Below, one piece after another: positions 12,151 through 23,840 of a stretch of DNA of 64,000 bases (positions are counted from its first letter, which is position 1; every line of letters starts with the position of its first letter). The stretch is from positions 372,001-436,000 of the forward strand of contig WBMV01006503.1 of NCBI GenBank assembly GCA_013396655.1. The letters run 5' to 3'. This DNA is from Campylorhamphus procurvoides (Eukaryota; Chordata; Aves; Passeriformes; Dendrocolaptidae). The position numbers were made by a program, and so were the translations under genes. Below the pieces are notes generated by a model. It was not told where the DNA came from. It saw only the letters and a program-made list of their open reading frames with translations, and searched no databases.

Positions 12151-14864
12151 TAAACAATTAAAAAAGCCCCAACTGGTCCAACACATGTCCCTGTACTGGG
12201 TTGCCAAGGAACACTGGCCACATCCAGCTCTTCTCACAGCTGACCTAGGGCAAGTGAGGGGCCGGCACCCTGTTCTGGCTCATGGCAGAGATGTCCCCAC
12301 TCAAACTCTGCTCCCATGCACGGCTACACAGACAAATACATTTCTGGAGAGCAGGATTTTGTATGTGGTCTGTGACACAGCTGCTGGACAGGTCACTGCT
12401 CCAACACTGTCTTTGGGGACCACATTGTGGATTCCGTGAGCAAAGGGGAAGAGAAAAGGGTCAAACGTAGTAACAGAGACACAGTACTTGGTGAAGGGTA
12501 TCTGAGTAGTACCTGAGACTAAAGCCGATTTTAACTTTTAATTAACTGGCTGTCAGGTTAATTGAACTTCTGAGGCCAGAAACAGACTGTTCTCTGTCAA
12601 TAATTGGAGACATTTGCGTTCTCCACCAGGTTGCAATAGAACAGATTTGGCAGCTGGCTTCACAAATGACCCCAGCTAAAGCAGAGTATGTTGCAAGTCA
12701 CTTCTGCTAGTTTTAAGCAAGGTGAGAATCATGCAATTATAGCTCTAGTGAGGTTGTGCTGGTCTGAAGCATTTCCAGTTTAAAGACTCACTGGGTAACT
12801 CTGAGAACATCTCTTGGCATATTTAATCCCAAAAGATACTGAGATACTCTAACAGACTGATGTAGTTTTTATAAACCAGTAAGGTGCAGACGTAGGTATT
12901 CAGGTACCAAATAGCTACTAAAACCATGTAAATCTGGTATTTAAATATCTCAGAAAATCTTAACCTGAAACCTGAAGCATTAATTGAACAAAAAAGCTCC
13001 ACTAACTCGATCAGGAGTTTTGTCAGAGTAAGGACCAAAGGGTTTAGTCTTAACTTACAAGGCAAGTAGTTTTAAAACAATTGATAACTGGATGAAACTC
13101 CTTGTTTGGGAAACTCAGACTTGCTTTTGTATAGCAGTGGCAGAAATGCTAATGCCATTTTTTCTTGCAGGTCAGTGGCAGAAACAGAAGTATTTGGAAA
13201 CCAGTTTTTGAATGTTATCCACAGCTTTAATATCTCAGTATAGATTTGTGAGCCTGCTGAATTTGCCTGTCTGTAATCATTATTAGATAAAAAAAGACTT
13301 AAAGGTAACTATTTTTAAGGTTAAAAATTATAACTTTCAAGTGATCATCTGCACCCTGTCATTTTGACTTCTTAAGCCTGAGGTTTGCAGTGCCTCAGGC
13401 AAAAACATTACTGTTACTGTACCTCAGATAAGATGCGGCCTGGCTTTTTTTATATATAATATTTATTGGATATTGGGCATTGCTAAAGGGGATCTTATTT
13501 TAACTGAAGCCAGATTTTCTGTACTTAATAGAGTTAGGAATGGTGTATTATTTTCCAACTTGGACGGGTTATTAATACTTCTAAGTTGTGAACATGGAAA
13601 GAATTCCCATAAATCTGTGCAGTGCACTGCATCTTACGGCAGAAGAGATAAAGATATATGAAAAGCTGCTGAATGCCTGCACGTTACATTCAGCCCCCGT
13701 TTGAGGACCTGATTATGCTCTGGGGCACCCTGGAGGAGAGGATGCCTGAGCAGGGCTGCCAGCGGCTCCAAGGGCTGCTGGTCCCAGAGTTAGCTCTCCT
13801 GGACTCCAAACGCCACTCTCCAGTTCTTCGTGTTTTCCACACATGTCATGATAGCCCTTTGTCTCCCAAAAAGGTGTGGTTTAGCCAAAAGTGGGATAAT
13901 TTAGCAGAGCAACACACAAAAGTCTTAAATAGATGACTGATTATTTTCCTCCCTCTATTTTAACAGGCAGAGTGGGCAATGTATTTCTTCTCAGTTGATC
14001 AAAGGGACAAGAATCATTCTCAAGTTGAAAGGCCTCACTCCACTTAACCAGAGATACCATATTCAGACCTCAGTGTCCTATACCAGATTTTGGATCTAAA
14101 AGAAGTCATATACATCTGTATGTGTAGATCTGATCTTTTCCCACTGCTGAGCCACATATAATTAGGGGTCATTTTTATTCAGGTTCCTCTTTTCAGTTGT
14201 GCACACGACTCACTTGCATGCACAGGCCTGGCATTCATGCAAACCAGGTGCATATAGAAAAGAATTTTGCCCTGAATATGTATTTAGCCAGCAATAGCTA
14301 AGCTCTCCAAATTCTTCTCCGGAGTGTACAGGGCTTTGTGTAAAACCTGGGACAGACTCTCATTTTTGCCTTTAATTTCTCGAGTGTCTTACTGAGGAAT
14401 CCAAAGAAGATATTCCCAAAATATGACCACTCAGCTGCCGCTTCACTGCATGACATCAGGCAACACAGAGAGTGGAGGACCCTGAGAAGTGCTGAGGGCT
14501 CTTGGCCCTCTTCTGACAAAATACTTCAGCATGTTATTGAAATCAAAAGAAGAACTTGTTGGCTTCAGTGTTACCAGTGCTTGTGCTTTCTTTGGACAGG
14601 GTTGGGGCATTCAGTTCCTTATTGGATCCAGTCCTTGATGGTTTTGTTCCAGCTCTCTCTTTCCCTCACTGTCTGTAAACATACAGGTTATGGCACTCAA
14701 CCCATGGTGCTATGTCTTATGTAAGAGAAGAACTCAGGAAAAAGAATTATAAATGTCAATATATTATTTTGGGAAGTACTGGTAGGAAAAAAAATGTGAT
14801 ATATCCAGACTACTTGCACAATAGCCATTACTATCTATTCTTTTGCATCTTGTGAGCACTTATT
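12151..14864. other. Unique non-coding DNA
   Basis: No gene supported. A short G+C-rich patch at about 13670-13830 lies inside an 87-codon open frame (13673-13936, plus) with no recognisable domain. The AT-rich part around 13450-13470 carries a TATATATAA stretch without promoter context. Confidence 0.5.
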
Positions 14865-14990
14865 CTCACTGTGCTGTGCAAGGTCACACTGGCAACCCCA
14901 GCTTTATGGATACACAGCTAAGGAAAGCTAAGTGATTTCCATAGATCACAAAAATGTCAGTGGCTATGCAAAGATTCAGGTATCTTATTT
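14865..14990 (+). repeat. MIR-like ancient SINE relic
   Basis: A good ordered match to a MIR-type SINE: a 'cagctttatggatacacagctaagg' part, then AAGCTAAGTGATTTCC, then ATAGATCACAAAAATGTCAG, then TGGCTATGCAAAGATTCAGG. These are degenerate versions of 'cccattttatagatgaggaaactgagg', 'aagtgacttgcccaaggtcacacagg', and 'agtggcagagccaggattc'. Old and inactive. Such relics sometimes survive because part of them was recruited as regulatory DNA. Confidence 0.5.
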
Positions 14991-15942
14991 AGGCTGTATC
15001 TTCTGAGTTGCCTTAACTCAGTGCTATAAACAGCCTGGCTCTCTCTTCTGCTTCCACCTGCACTCCTGTAACTCCATCTCATCCATTTACATGTTACTGC
15101 TCTATGTGTCGTGTAGAAAAGCTTACAGTTCAGCTTCAGGTTTTCTGCTTCTATATCTCAAGTTTGGTAAGGAGATGATAGATTAGTCCACTGACACTGA
15201 GTTAGGTAACTGAAGTAGGGCTTACTGCACACATAAGTACCAAAGTGAACAGCCCTCCCTCAGAGATTTAGGATTGTGTTCTACCTAATCTGGAAGTAGT
15301 GATGTATGTGTCTGCATATGCATTAAGCACTGATCATATCTGACAAAAAAAAAAAGCAAGAGGCAAAATGTCCAAATGCATAATTAAGGCACAGAATGTG
15401 TGGATGGTTGCATCACTTCCACTGGGCACCATGGAACCCACGGGGGCAGATCTCTGCTTCCAATACATGGTGGCGGTGCAGATGAGGAGCTTGTACATTG
15501 TGCTTTCTTAGTGTACTCCACAATAAACTCAAAATGAATTTTAAATTAAAAAGTAATGAAAGACGTATCTGGCTGCTGTTAAAGACAGGACATGGATCTG
15601 CCTGGACCTTTGGACCTGGTACATGCACTGTTATGATCTGATGACAGTGCAATTGTCACATCCAACATTCATCCAACATTCTGTGGTGAGGAACTATATG
15701 TCCCACCTGACAGTGGAACTTCTGTTCTTAAAAATTATTTTCGCAGGGTGCCACAGTAGTTTGAAAAATACTGAATGTGTCATGATGTTTACACCAAAGA
15801 TGTAAACACTGGCCTTTCATTTTGTATTCTGATGAGATGGAAATACAGTAGCTGTCTGGGAAATGTTATTGAAATATTTGCTTTTAACCAGGGTGGGGCA
15901 TCCACACACCTGCACAACTCAGATCACTGGGGGATATCTGTG
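14991..15942. other. Unique non-coding DNA with one short tandem duplication
   Basis: No gene or transposon recognised. CATCCAACATT occurs twice in direct tandem at 15659-15669 and 15670-15680. An A-run of about a dozen bases lies near 15343-15354. Confidence 0.5.
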
Positions 15943-16020
15943 TGACGTCAGTTATGCTGAGCCTTCCCCTCTAGCCAAGATTTAAAAGGCAGAATGCCCT
16001 TCGAGGACTCACAAGCACTG
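15943..16020 (+). promoter_or_regulatory. CRE plus TATA-like promoter candidate
   Basis: A perfect palindromic cAMP response element, TGACGTCA (15943-15950), is followed 31 bases later by TTTAAAAGG (15981-15989), a TATA variant used by several CREB-driven peptide-hormone promoters such as somatostatin. A start site would be expected about 30 bases on, near 16010-16020. A perfect 8-bp CRE is rare in CpG-depleted DNA, which gives the pair some weight. Against it, no plausible coding exon, CpG island or strong initiator follows. It may be an unannotated non-coding transcript's promoter, an enhancer or chance. Confidence 0.28.
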
Positions 16021-17103
16021 TCAGCTGTGTTGACTGAAGAAGTCAGTCGGATGGTGCCTTCATGAGCCAGAACAACTACATCTCATGGGGATTTTGAGAC
16101 AGTTCACAGACCAGCCCAGTAGCATAAATTGAAATAGAAGTGTTTTTTTGGTTTTTTTTTAATACCAGACATTGAAGACTTCTGAACAGGAAGGCTGAGT
16201 GGTATTCCCGTCTTGTCATAGGTACTATAACTTAGGTAGATAGCTTGGCTGGGTAGGGAGCAGAAACTTCTATCTGCCACAACTTGAATAGGCAGAACTT
16301 GTGAACTGCAGACTACTGCTCCTGTCGAACTACATCTCATCCACATGGGTATAATGGAGGGAGAAACAGCCTCTGCAGCTGCAGAAGAAATCAGCATTGA
16401 TTTAGTGATAAAGCGGACTACTCCAAAGGACTGTCCATGAACAAGTAAGCTTTGGAAGCTTACTTTCAAGTGATATTTCCAATGGGGCAGATTTGCCTTT
16501 GTTTCTTGGATGTGTTTTTCTCCTGGTGAATTCTCAGCTATGTGCTCTGGGTGTGGGGTTAACAAGTTTCACAAGGCAGGTGTTCAAAGAGGGAGGACAG
16601 CTGGGACGCTACCTGTCAGTGTGCAGCAGCCTTGGTAAACTGTAGAGGCATGCCTTGAACTAGGCAGTGAGATCCATAATCCCAGTTTGCTTTAATAACT
16701 CTCCAGCACTAATAAAAGGAAACAGAGTATATACATGTGGATAACTCACTCATTGCAGGCACTGAGGTGGTGGATTAGTGTTTTGAAGACCACATGGACA
16801 ACTACAAAGCTTATAATGTGTCAGGTATCTGCAATTGCTGTTGTTAACAATAATTAACTCTTATGGAGCTGCAGTTAATTTTTAAAGGTGTTGACCATCT
16901 AACTATGCAAGGAAACCTTGAGGGTCTAATTCACATGTGGAAGCAGCTTAAAATCCATGCTCTGCAAGGGATTTAGATCCACCACTGAGTACTGCACAGC
17001 ACTAAAAGAAGGTACTGTGTTTACATGAAGGGCAAATAGAAAGCTGGTGAAGAAGCTTGTCAATAATTCTCCCTTTTTGTTCTGACATGCTGTGATGTAC
17101 ATT
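16021..17103. other. Unique non-coding DNA
   Basis: No supported gene. A 153-codon minus-strand open frame (16104-16565) has no recognisable domain or splice borders. Confidence 0.5.
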
Positions 17104-17334
17104 GAAAGAGGGTAGGTTTAGATTAGATATTAGGAAGAAATTATTCTCTATGAGGGTGGTGAGGCACTGGAAAGACTGTGCAGAGAAGTTTTATTCCTGT
17201 CAGCATTTCAGGTCAGGTTGGATGGGGCTTGGAGCAACCTGGTCTAGTGAAAGGTGTCTCTGCCCATGGCATGGGGCTTGGAACTAGATGATCTTTAAGG
17301 TATCTTCCAACCCAAACCATTCTATGATTTTATG
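17104..17334 (+). mobile_element. CR1 LINE 3' end, sense
   Basis: A 5'-truncated CR1 copy in plus orientation. It starts inside the 3' region (GAAAGAGGGTAGGTTTAGAT, TTAGGAAGAAATT) and continues with 'gagggtggtgaggcactgg', 'caggttggatggggcttggagcaacctggtctagtg' and 'agatgatctttaaggtatcttccaacccaaacc'. It ends in the octamer repeat ATTCTATGATTTTATG, the diagnostic CR1 terminus. The ending is complete and divergence appears moderate. No reverse transcriptase sequence is included, so the copy is dead on arrival. Confidence 0.95.
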
Positions 17335-20300
17335 TGCTACCTCCCTTTCAAATGGAAAGTGGAAGGACATCAATTCTGCACCTGAAGCAATATCATCTAC
17401 CAAACACAATGGACTTCGTAGCGAAGCCTGGTAAGAAACTGAGCTGGCTTAGTGGAGATGACCATAAACATAGAAACTATAAACCTGGTTTGGGGAAGTT
17501 GTATGTGAGACAAAGGGAATGGGAGGTGGGAAGGCAGAGAAAGGAAAGCCAGAAGAAAGCAATGGAAGAGGTTGTTGTTGAGCCCCTGGGGGTGAAGTGA
17601 CACTGAAATCACTCTGAGGCAAGTTTGTAAATTATGAGCAAAGATAGCACATGCTGTTTGCTTCTCTGTTTGCATTGTTCAGGGAGATGGAAATTTATGT
17701 ACAGTCACGTAAATGAACTAGAGTGCAGCAAGAAATATCTCTGAATTTATCTTCTATTTTTTTTCTCTAATAATTGCTTCAGGATATCAAACCCCGGGGG
17801 ATAAATATATGGTTACCTTTTTGTTCCCAGTGGTTAGACAGCTTTTAAAGAAGGATACTAAATACCAAAAGACAGTTGTGTACGTCCCTGTATGCTGTCT
17901 TGGAGATCTTGCACGCATGTGTGTTTTCCAAGCCCATTCTCAGAATGCCATTACTCCACAAGCCATGCAATGATTTCATTATTGGGAAAGGCAATCCCAT
18001 TGTGATTTGAATTGCACCTGGAGTTATTAAAAAAAATATCAAACATGGTTTTAATTGCTATGAAGGTTTTAGCTGCTTATAGCCAGGAATTTAGCTCAAA
18101 ATGTCTGCACTCCTGAGTTTAATTTGTGCAAACTTTAATATCTTCATGCAATAAACCACTGAGGTATTTCTGTTTTTAGAACAATATACTAAACCATTCT
18201 GACTTCTCCAGGCAGGATCAGTTTAAAGCTTTGATTACCTAAGCTTTAAATCCTTAATCTGTGCTTGGAAAAGGCAGGGGAGGGCAGTTAGTGGAGAGGG
18301 GCAGGATTTGCTGAATGTCCAGCCAAGTACCTACTAAAGAAATTGAAATAGATTTTCCATGGCACAGACACATATGAATTTGCCCATGATAAAAGCACAG
18401 CAGTGTGCTAATTTGGGGCGGTGGGGGGAAGGAGGGGGGCAGACAGGGGGTGGGTATGCACGTGTGGCCCACGCATGGGCTCTGGAGCTGGGGACAAGTG
18501 CCTGTGCTCTGCAGTCCTTGCCCCTTTTACCCCTCACAGCCATGTGCAAGTAAATCACGGCTGTCAGTATGGTAGCAGCTTGATTAAAGTTCAGGGGTTT
18601 AATAGATCATTTTAAAAACCCCAAATTACTCCCACTCCCTGGTCGATCCACCTGGACCCTTGCCCTAGGTGCATGGCAGTTTTCAACCAGCACTGGAGAA
18701 GCCAAGTCTGGGCCTGAGGTTCCTGCTTATTCCCTGAGGATCCTCGCTGCAGACCTAGACCAACATTCTCAGCTGTATTTAATCTGCTCTGAGACAAGCT
18801 GGCTATGAGAAAATGCAAAGGAAAAGGCACATAAGCAAAGACATGGAAAAACTTGGACAGTTGGCCTGCTTTGTTCACTTGGTAAACTGGAGGCTGGCCA
18901 GTAACAGCGGAGCTCCCTTGGCAATACAAGTCTGTTCCAATTAATCGTGTTTAACCATTCTAATCACACTTTAGCACATTAATCCTATTTTCAATCCAAA
19001 ACACATCTGAAAGAGCGGCATGTGGGCCTTTTTATAGCAACCGCAAATCAGATGTAACTGAGAGACATAGGGCCCTAGTTTACTCTGCACTTTCACTGAA
19101 CTTAAACTTAATAAAATATGTGACTGAGTTGTGGTTGGATTTACTGCATGATGTTGATGCTTCCACATATAAATAGATCCCTTAAGTAACTTAAAAACCT
19201 GTCAGAAAGGGCAGTGAAAATTTGATTATAAGGTAACCAGTGCGTGTGTTTTCTAACAATGACATTGCTCCTCTGGTCAGTGGTATTGAGAGAACTTTTA
19301 AAATTTAATCTCCTTATGGATATAAATGATGCTACACTTGGAATCGTGGGACTGAGTTTTTTTGCCTAAACCACTCTCAGTTACAAAAAATTTTATGGCC
19401 TGCTTTAACCATGAAAACAAGATAAAGCTGTTATCTTCTCCCAAGCGTGCTTTCTTCTGGCATTAAAATAAATTTTAAAACAGCAATTTTTTTTTTTACT
19501 TTATTGTATTCACCATGCAGCAAGTGAAATAATATTTTGATTTGTACTCCTGATAAAATATAACTGCTGTGCATTGCTTCTGTGTTAAAAACTTTGCTTT
19601 CAATGAGAGATGGTCTTATTAAGGTATAGATCCATGATGCTGCATTTCACTCTACTCTGTGGATTTGTTTTAAATTGAACAGCAACAGGAAAAAAGATAT
19701 CTCCACCCTCAGACCTCTTGATGTCTTTAGTGTCCCAAACCATGTTTATAGGCAGGCTGAAAAGAGTTACACTGAACTGTAAATTATGCAGAAGAGTTTG
19801 TGAGAGAGCCTTGAATTTAGCTGTGGAGTGGGAATGAAGTTATCAATTCATGCTAAATAAATTTATCAAATCCGAATATGGCAAGGAAAGGTATATAAGA
19901 AAATTGCATCTTAAAAATGAAAATCTTGGACAATTATCAGGCTTATACTCAATGTTTTGTTTTCTAAGTAAACACTTCTAGATTTTCATACTGCAAATAC
20001 TAATCTAGTAAGATGCATTAGGGGAACCTACATGCAAACTAGAAATTAGTTGATTCAGGTAAGTAAGGTTTTATTAAACAATTTAATTAATTCCAGCTCT
20101 TTTGGAAGAAATTGCAGGTTATGGTTAATGTAGTGTATCAGACAGGAATAGCATTCACAGAGCCACCTGCATTTAATATAGAACTGTCAGAGATCTCTAC
20201 TCACTACTGCTTACCCAGAAAGAAATGTGCAACAATTTGATCAATCCAGGACTTTTTAATATTAAAAAAAATATATATTTCTTTTTCTGAATACAATGAA

Positions 20301-20672
20301 AATACAGACTCTGTTTATAGAATTTTGCTCTTTGATAGAGTCTATATGGGTTTTTTTGAGCTTATTGAATTAAAAGTCATTTTGGCCCCTTCTGTATGTT
20401 TTAGGAGGCACTGGGAAATGCTATCCACTGGCAGTGTAACCAAGTAGAGAACTAAGACAGTACATTCAAGGCAAGTCTTATAAAAATGTTTTCAAATATC
20501 ATGAAAATAAGTCTCAAAAAATAAGTCAGTGCTTGTGATGCCAAACTCTGAAAATCCTTGGGTTAAATATGCCAACTGATGCATGGGGTATTAAAAAATT
20601 CCATGACCTGCTACAAAACAGCTTATCTAGCAGGAATTTCTAATATTCTTCAAAAAGGGGTCTATTACTGTG
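17335..20672. other. Unique non-coding DNA
   Basis: No supported gene. The notable items are the G-quadruplex motif at 18415-18454 and a 10-base poly-T near 19488-19497. Open frames around 18254-18929 on both strands come from the G+C-rich patch and look like chance. Confidence 0.5.
18415..18454 (+). other. G-quadruplex-forming motif
   Basis: Five guanine runs (4, 6, 6, 5 and 3 bases; 18415-18418, 18423-18428, 18434-18439, 18446-18450, 18452-18454) are separated by loops of 4, 5, 6 and 1 bases, easily meeting the rule for an intramolecular quadruplex. Five bases downstream is a canonical E-box CACGTG (18459-18464). The island stands out against AT-rich flanks. Quadruplexes affect replication, transcription and sequencing coverage; which applies here is unknown. 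Confidence 0.7.
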
Positions 20673-20686
20673 AAAAAAAAAAAAAA
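20673..20686. repeat. Poly-A run
   Basis: Fourteen consecutive A. No retrogene or SINE body is recognisable upstream, so it is probably a simple homopolymer and not a retroposon tail. Confidence 0.85.
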
Positions 20687-20784
20687 GCAATTGGGTGACC
20701 TACCATCTGTGGTCATAGAGCACAAAATGGTGAGCTGACAGTATTGGCTTCTCCCCCATTGCTAATGAACGGCATGACTGAAAA

Positions 20785-20845
20785 AAACATAAACCTCTTT
20801 AGTTCCCTTCTTGCCCTGCAAAATGGAGGTGATGTAAGGGAGGCT
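20785..20845 (-). repeat. Possible MIR-like relic, antisense
   Basis: The words AACCTCTTTAGTTCCCTTCTT and GCAAAATGGAGGTGATG resemble the antisense MIR order 'aacctctctgtgcctcagtttcc', 'tgtaaaatggggat'. Very degenerate; weak call. Confidence 0.3.
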
Positions 20846-23673
20846 GAAAAGGTCGGTTTTACCAATACAGTAACTTTGAGACACCTTACTAGGCGAGGCT
20901 GCCTTCACAGGGACATGGAAGGGAAAAACTGCTCTAATGGGAAGTTAGGAACAGTGTGAATTTTTTATTTTTCACTATTTGCACTATGGCCTCCAAAAAC
21001 TTGTCACAGTGGAGCGATTTCATTTCAGATTTTAAGGAGGTGCAAGGAGGCAAATGGGCAAGCACTTCTACATACCCTAGAAAATGAACTACAGTCAGCA
21101 AGAGTTTTTTTGCCTGAGATTCAAGCAAGAAGTGATACTTTATCTTCTGCAAAGCAGAGCCACTAAGAGGCAAGGGGTTTCATGTATTAATCTTTCTCCT
21201 TCTCACGTTCAGTGAGTTTTTGCCATCTACGTCAGCAGAGCCAAGACTAAATCAAAACCTACCTACAGTCCCATTTCAGCCACAAACTTTAACAAGTGCT
21301 GTGAGACTCTGCTGAACCAGACAGAAGAGAGGTTGATGGATTTACTTCCTTTCCTTTATTAGGAAACCTTTCTGTGATTTGTAATAATTTATCTTCTGAA
21401 GGGAAGCTCTGCAACACATGAGGAGTTGCCCAGAGCATTCTGACCAGATGGCAGCAGGGAAGATCTGCACCCCATACTCCAGGTTTAGCATCCCCTTTCA
21501 CTGCCCACCTGCCTACATGCAATATCCATCCACAGCAGCCTGGGAAACCTCTGAGGCCAAACATGTCATATATGCATCAGCACTGGGTACCTGATGATGT
21601 GCGTCAGTGCTACACTGGCACATTGGCACTGTGTCAATGCCTTCTTTTCATTGGCTCTCAAAAGTAAATCCTCCATGGGCTGATCACTGTTGCCTCTAGT
21701 AGATCTTAAACAACACTTTGAATTCCACTCCGAGAATGTTTCCTTCCTTTAGGTTAGGCTTTGCCATTGTACTACAGTACCACAACTGCTCATGTGTTCC
21801 CAAAGACTTCATGTGTTCAACAGGGAAAAGCAGATAGCACAGATAAAGTGATTTGGAACTTATGTTTTTAAGTATTTAGACATTACAACAAAAATATTTC
21901 CCAAACCAACAGGTTAAAAATTATAATTTGGCCAGCTTTTTAGAGAGGATATTCCTGTTGCTTAAAAAAATGTTTATTTTTATCTATCAATTCAGATAAA
22001 GGAAAGGTCAGAATATAAACTAGCTATGAAAATAGAAGTGATAAATTAAGAAACAAAGATCTAAGTGTGGTTACTTGGCCACCTCCTAGATTATACAATG
22101 CAGTGGATTTCTTAGGCTCAGCATTACACTCCTGGTCTCCATGGGAGATTGGGATAGGGAGACCTAGATTATTTGCTTAGTTTAATTGTATGAAACTGGA
22201 GTAACTTCAGCAGCTCAGATTTGGATCCCAATTACAGTAGTTTCAATCCTGTAACATTATGATCCTCTAGGCAGCCTCTGTAGCTTACCCTGATTAATAC
22301 CCATGTAAATAAGATCACAGCCTAACTCCCAGAATCAGTTGGGGAACTTTCTATAATGCTAATTTTAATTCAGATTTAGTCAGTCCCTAATCTCCTCCAA
22401 CCTCCTGTTTTAGCAGTAGCTGCAGACAAAACCAGTGGTGTAAGAGCTGTTATGGAAGCTCTCTAATTCTCAGTTAGGAATGACATAATCCCTTTGTCCC
22501 AGGATCTTCAAGAAGAAACTCCCTTTAAAAGACATGCTTTTATCTTTGTCTCGGAGTAAGATTTTTGTACCCAAGCCAGTTCTATTCTCTGAAACAGAAA
22601 AAAAAAATCACAACGTTTATGCTTATCTAACCTCTTGGAATGGCTTGGAAACTCCTGCTTTAGATGCACTCATTGCACAGATGCATGAAGGAGTACCATG
22701 TCATGGTAAATGTTTATGTGTAGATTTTATGTTGAATGCACTCATGTGATTCCACTTTCTACTATTCCTGATCATTTGGACTGAAGAAGCAGCCAACATT
22801 TATCTCTGTTGTGTTGGGAGCAAGATGGCCCAGTCCTTCCCGAGGCTGCAGCTCAAGCTTAATGCATGGTTGTTCTTTACACTAAATGGACTTTAGTCCA
22901 ATTTGTTTCCAAAACTTCTGGATCACCAGACCACTATCAATTCTCAACACTTCTCATAGCCTGTATTTACACTAAAACTTTTAACTGAAATATGATTAAA
23001 TCCACTGCTTTGTGCAGCCCAGCCCTGGATCACTTACCATGGCCTCATAGTGTCCGCCAGTGAAACAATGAAAACAGTGACATTTATAACGAGTTCCTCA
23101 ATAGGCATGACAGAGATGAAGATCCTGTTAAAGCTGCTGACTGTATTCCCACTATTTCCTAAAAAAAATTCTTTTATATACCATTTGTTTTTTTGACTAA
23201 GAATAATAAGTTCTAGAAGACCTATAGGTTAGCCTGTATGACAGATAATACCTGTTGACTTAGACTGAGATGAGTGTGTAGTATGTGTCAAATAGAAGCA
23301 GAAGTGCACAGAACACCTAGGAAAGTGTTGCAGCCTTTATATTTACAGGAAGCAGCATACAATCTGAATGTATGGGAGTACATACAGGTACCACCTTGTG
23401 TCAAGAAAGCACATCCTAAAACCCAAGACTGAATTTCTCAAGTGTGGAGGAGCATGAGACTTCAGCCTAGGACAATTCTCAGTTTGTCTAGAACACTGTA
23501 AACTTGGTAAGACTCAATATTTACCCTGTGTGGCAGCTGAAGCCCCAGGAAGTAAAGCAGACAAAGCATGTAAGTTTTTGGGCCTGAGAACCTGAAGTCA
23601 GTGGCTGAAGGGAGAAGTCAGTGTTGTACTAAATGAAACTGAAGCCAGTTTCAAAACTTTGATTGCATCAGTG
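20846..23673. other. Unique non-coding DNA
   Basis: No supported gene or named repeat. Minus-strand frames at 20934-21173 and 21289-21564 are short and unrecognised. Confidence 0.5.
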
Positions 23674-23704
23674 CATGTGAGAAAATTCATGTGAGAAAAT
23701 TAAT
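23674..23704. repeat. Short direct tandem duplication
   Basis: CATGTGAGAAAATT followed by a few bases appears twice in succession, the second copy running into TAATGTATA. A small slippage duplication. Confidence 0.6.
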
Positions 23705-23804
23705 GTATATTAGTTGTAGTGGAGTCACACACTTTTGCAGGCTGAATGGTACTAATATGTGCTTGTCAAACTAGGCAAGTATCTGTGTTTATATTACTCA
23801 GTAA

Positions 23805-23840
23805 CAATATTGTGGTTCAATATTGTGGTTCAATATTGTG
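23805..23840. repeat. 13-bp minisatellite-like tandem repeat
   Basis: The unit CAATATTGTGGTT occurs at 23805-23817 and 23818-23830, with a third partial copy (10 bases) at 23831-23840. The copies are identical, which suggests a recent expansion. Each unit holds the palindrome CAATATTG. Confidence 0.85.

Noticed and set aside
16104..16565. 153-codon minus-strand open frame
   Set aside because: Protein resembles nothing known to me, shows no domain or signal peptide, and has no credible splice borders.
20673..20686. Poly-A run as a processed pseudogene tail
   Set aside because: No retrocopy, open frame or target duplication is recognisable upstream.
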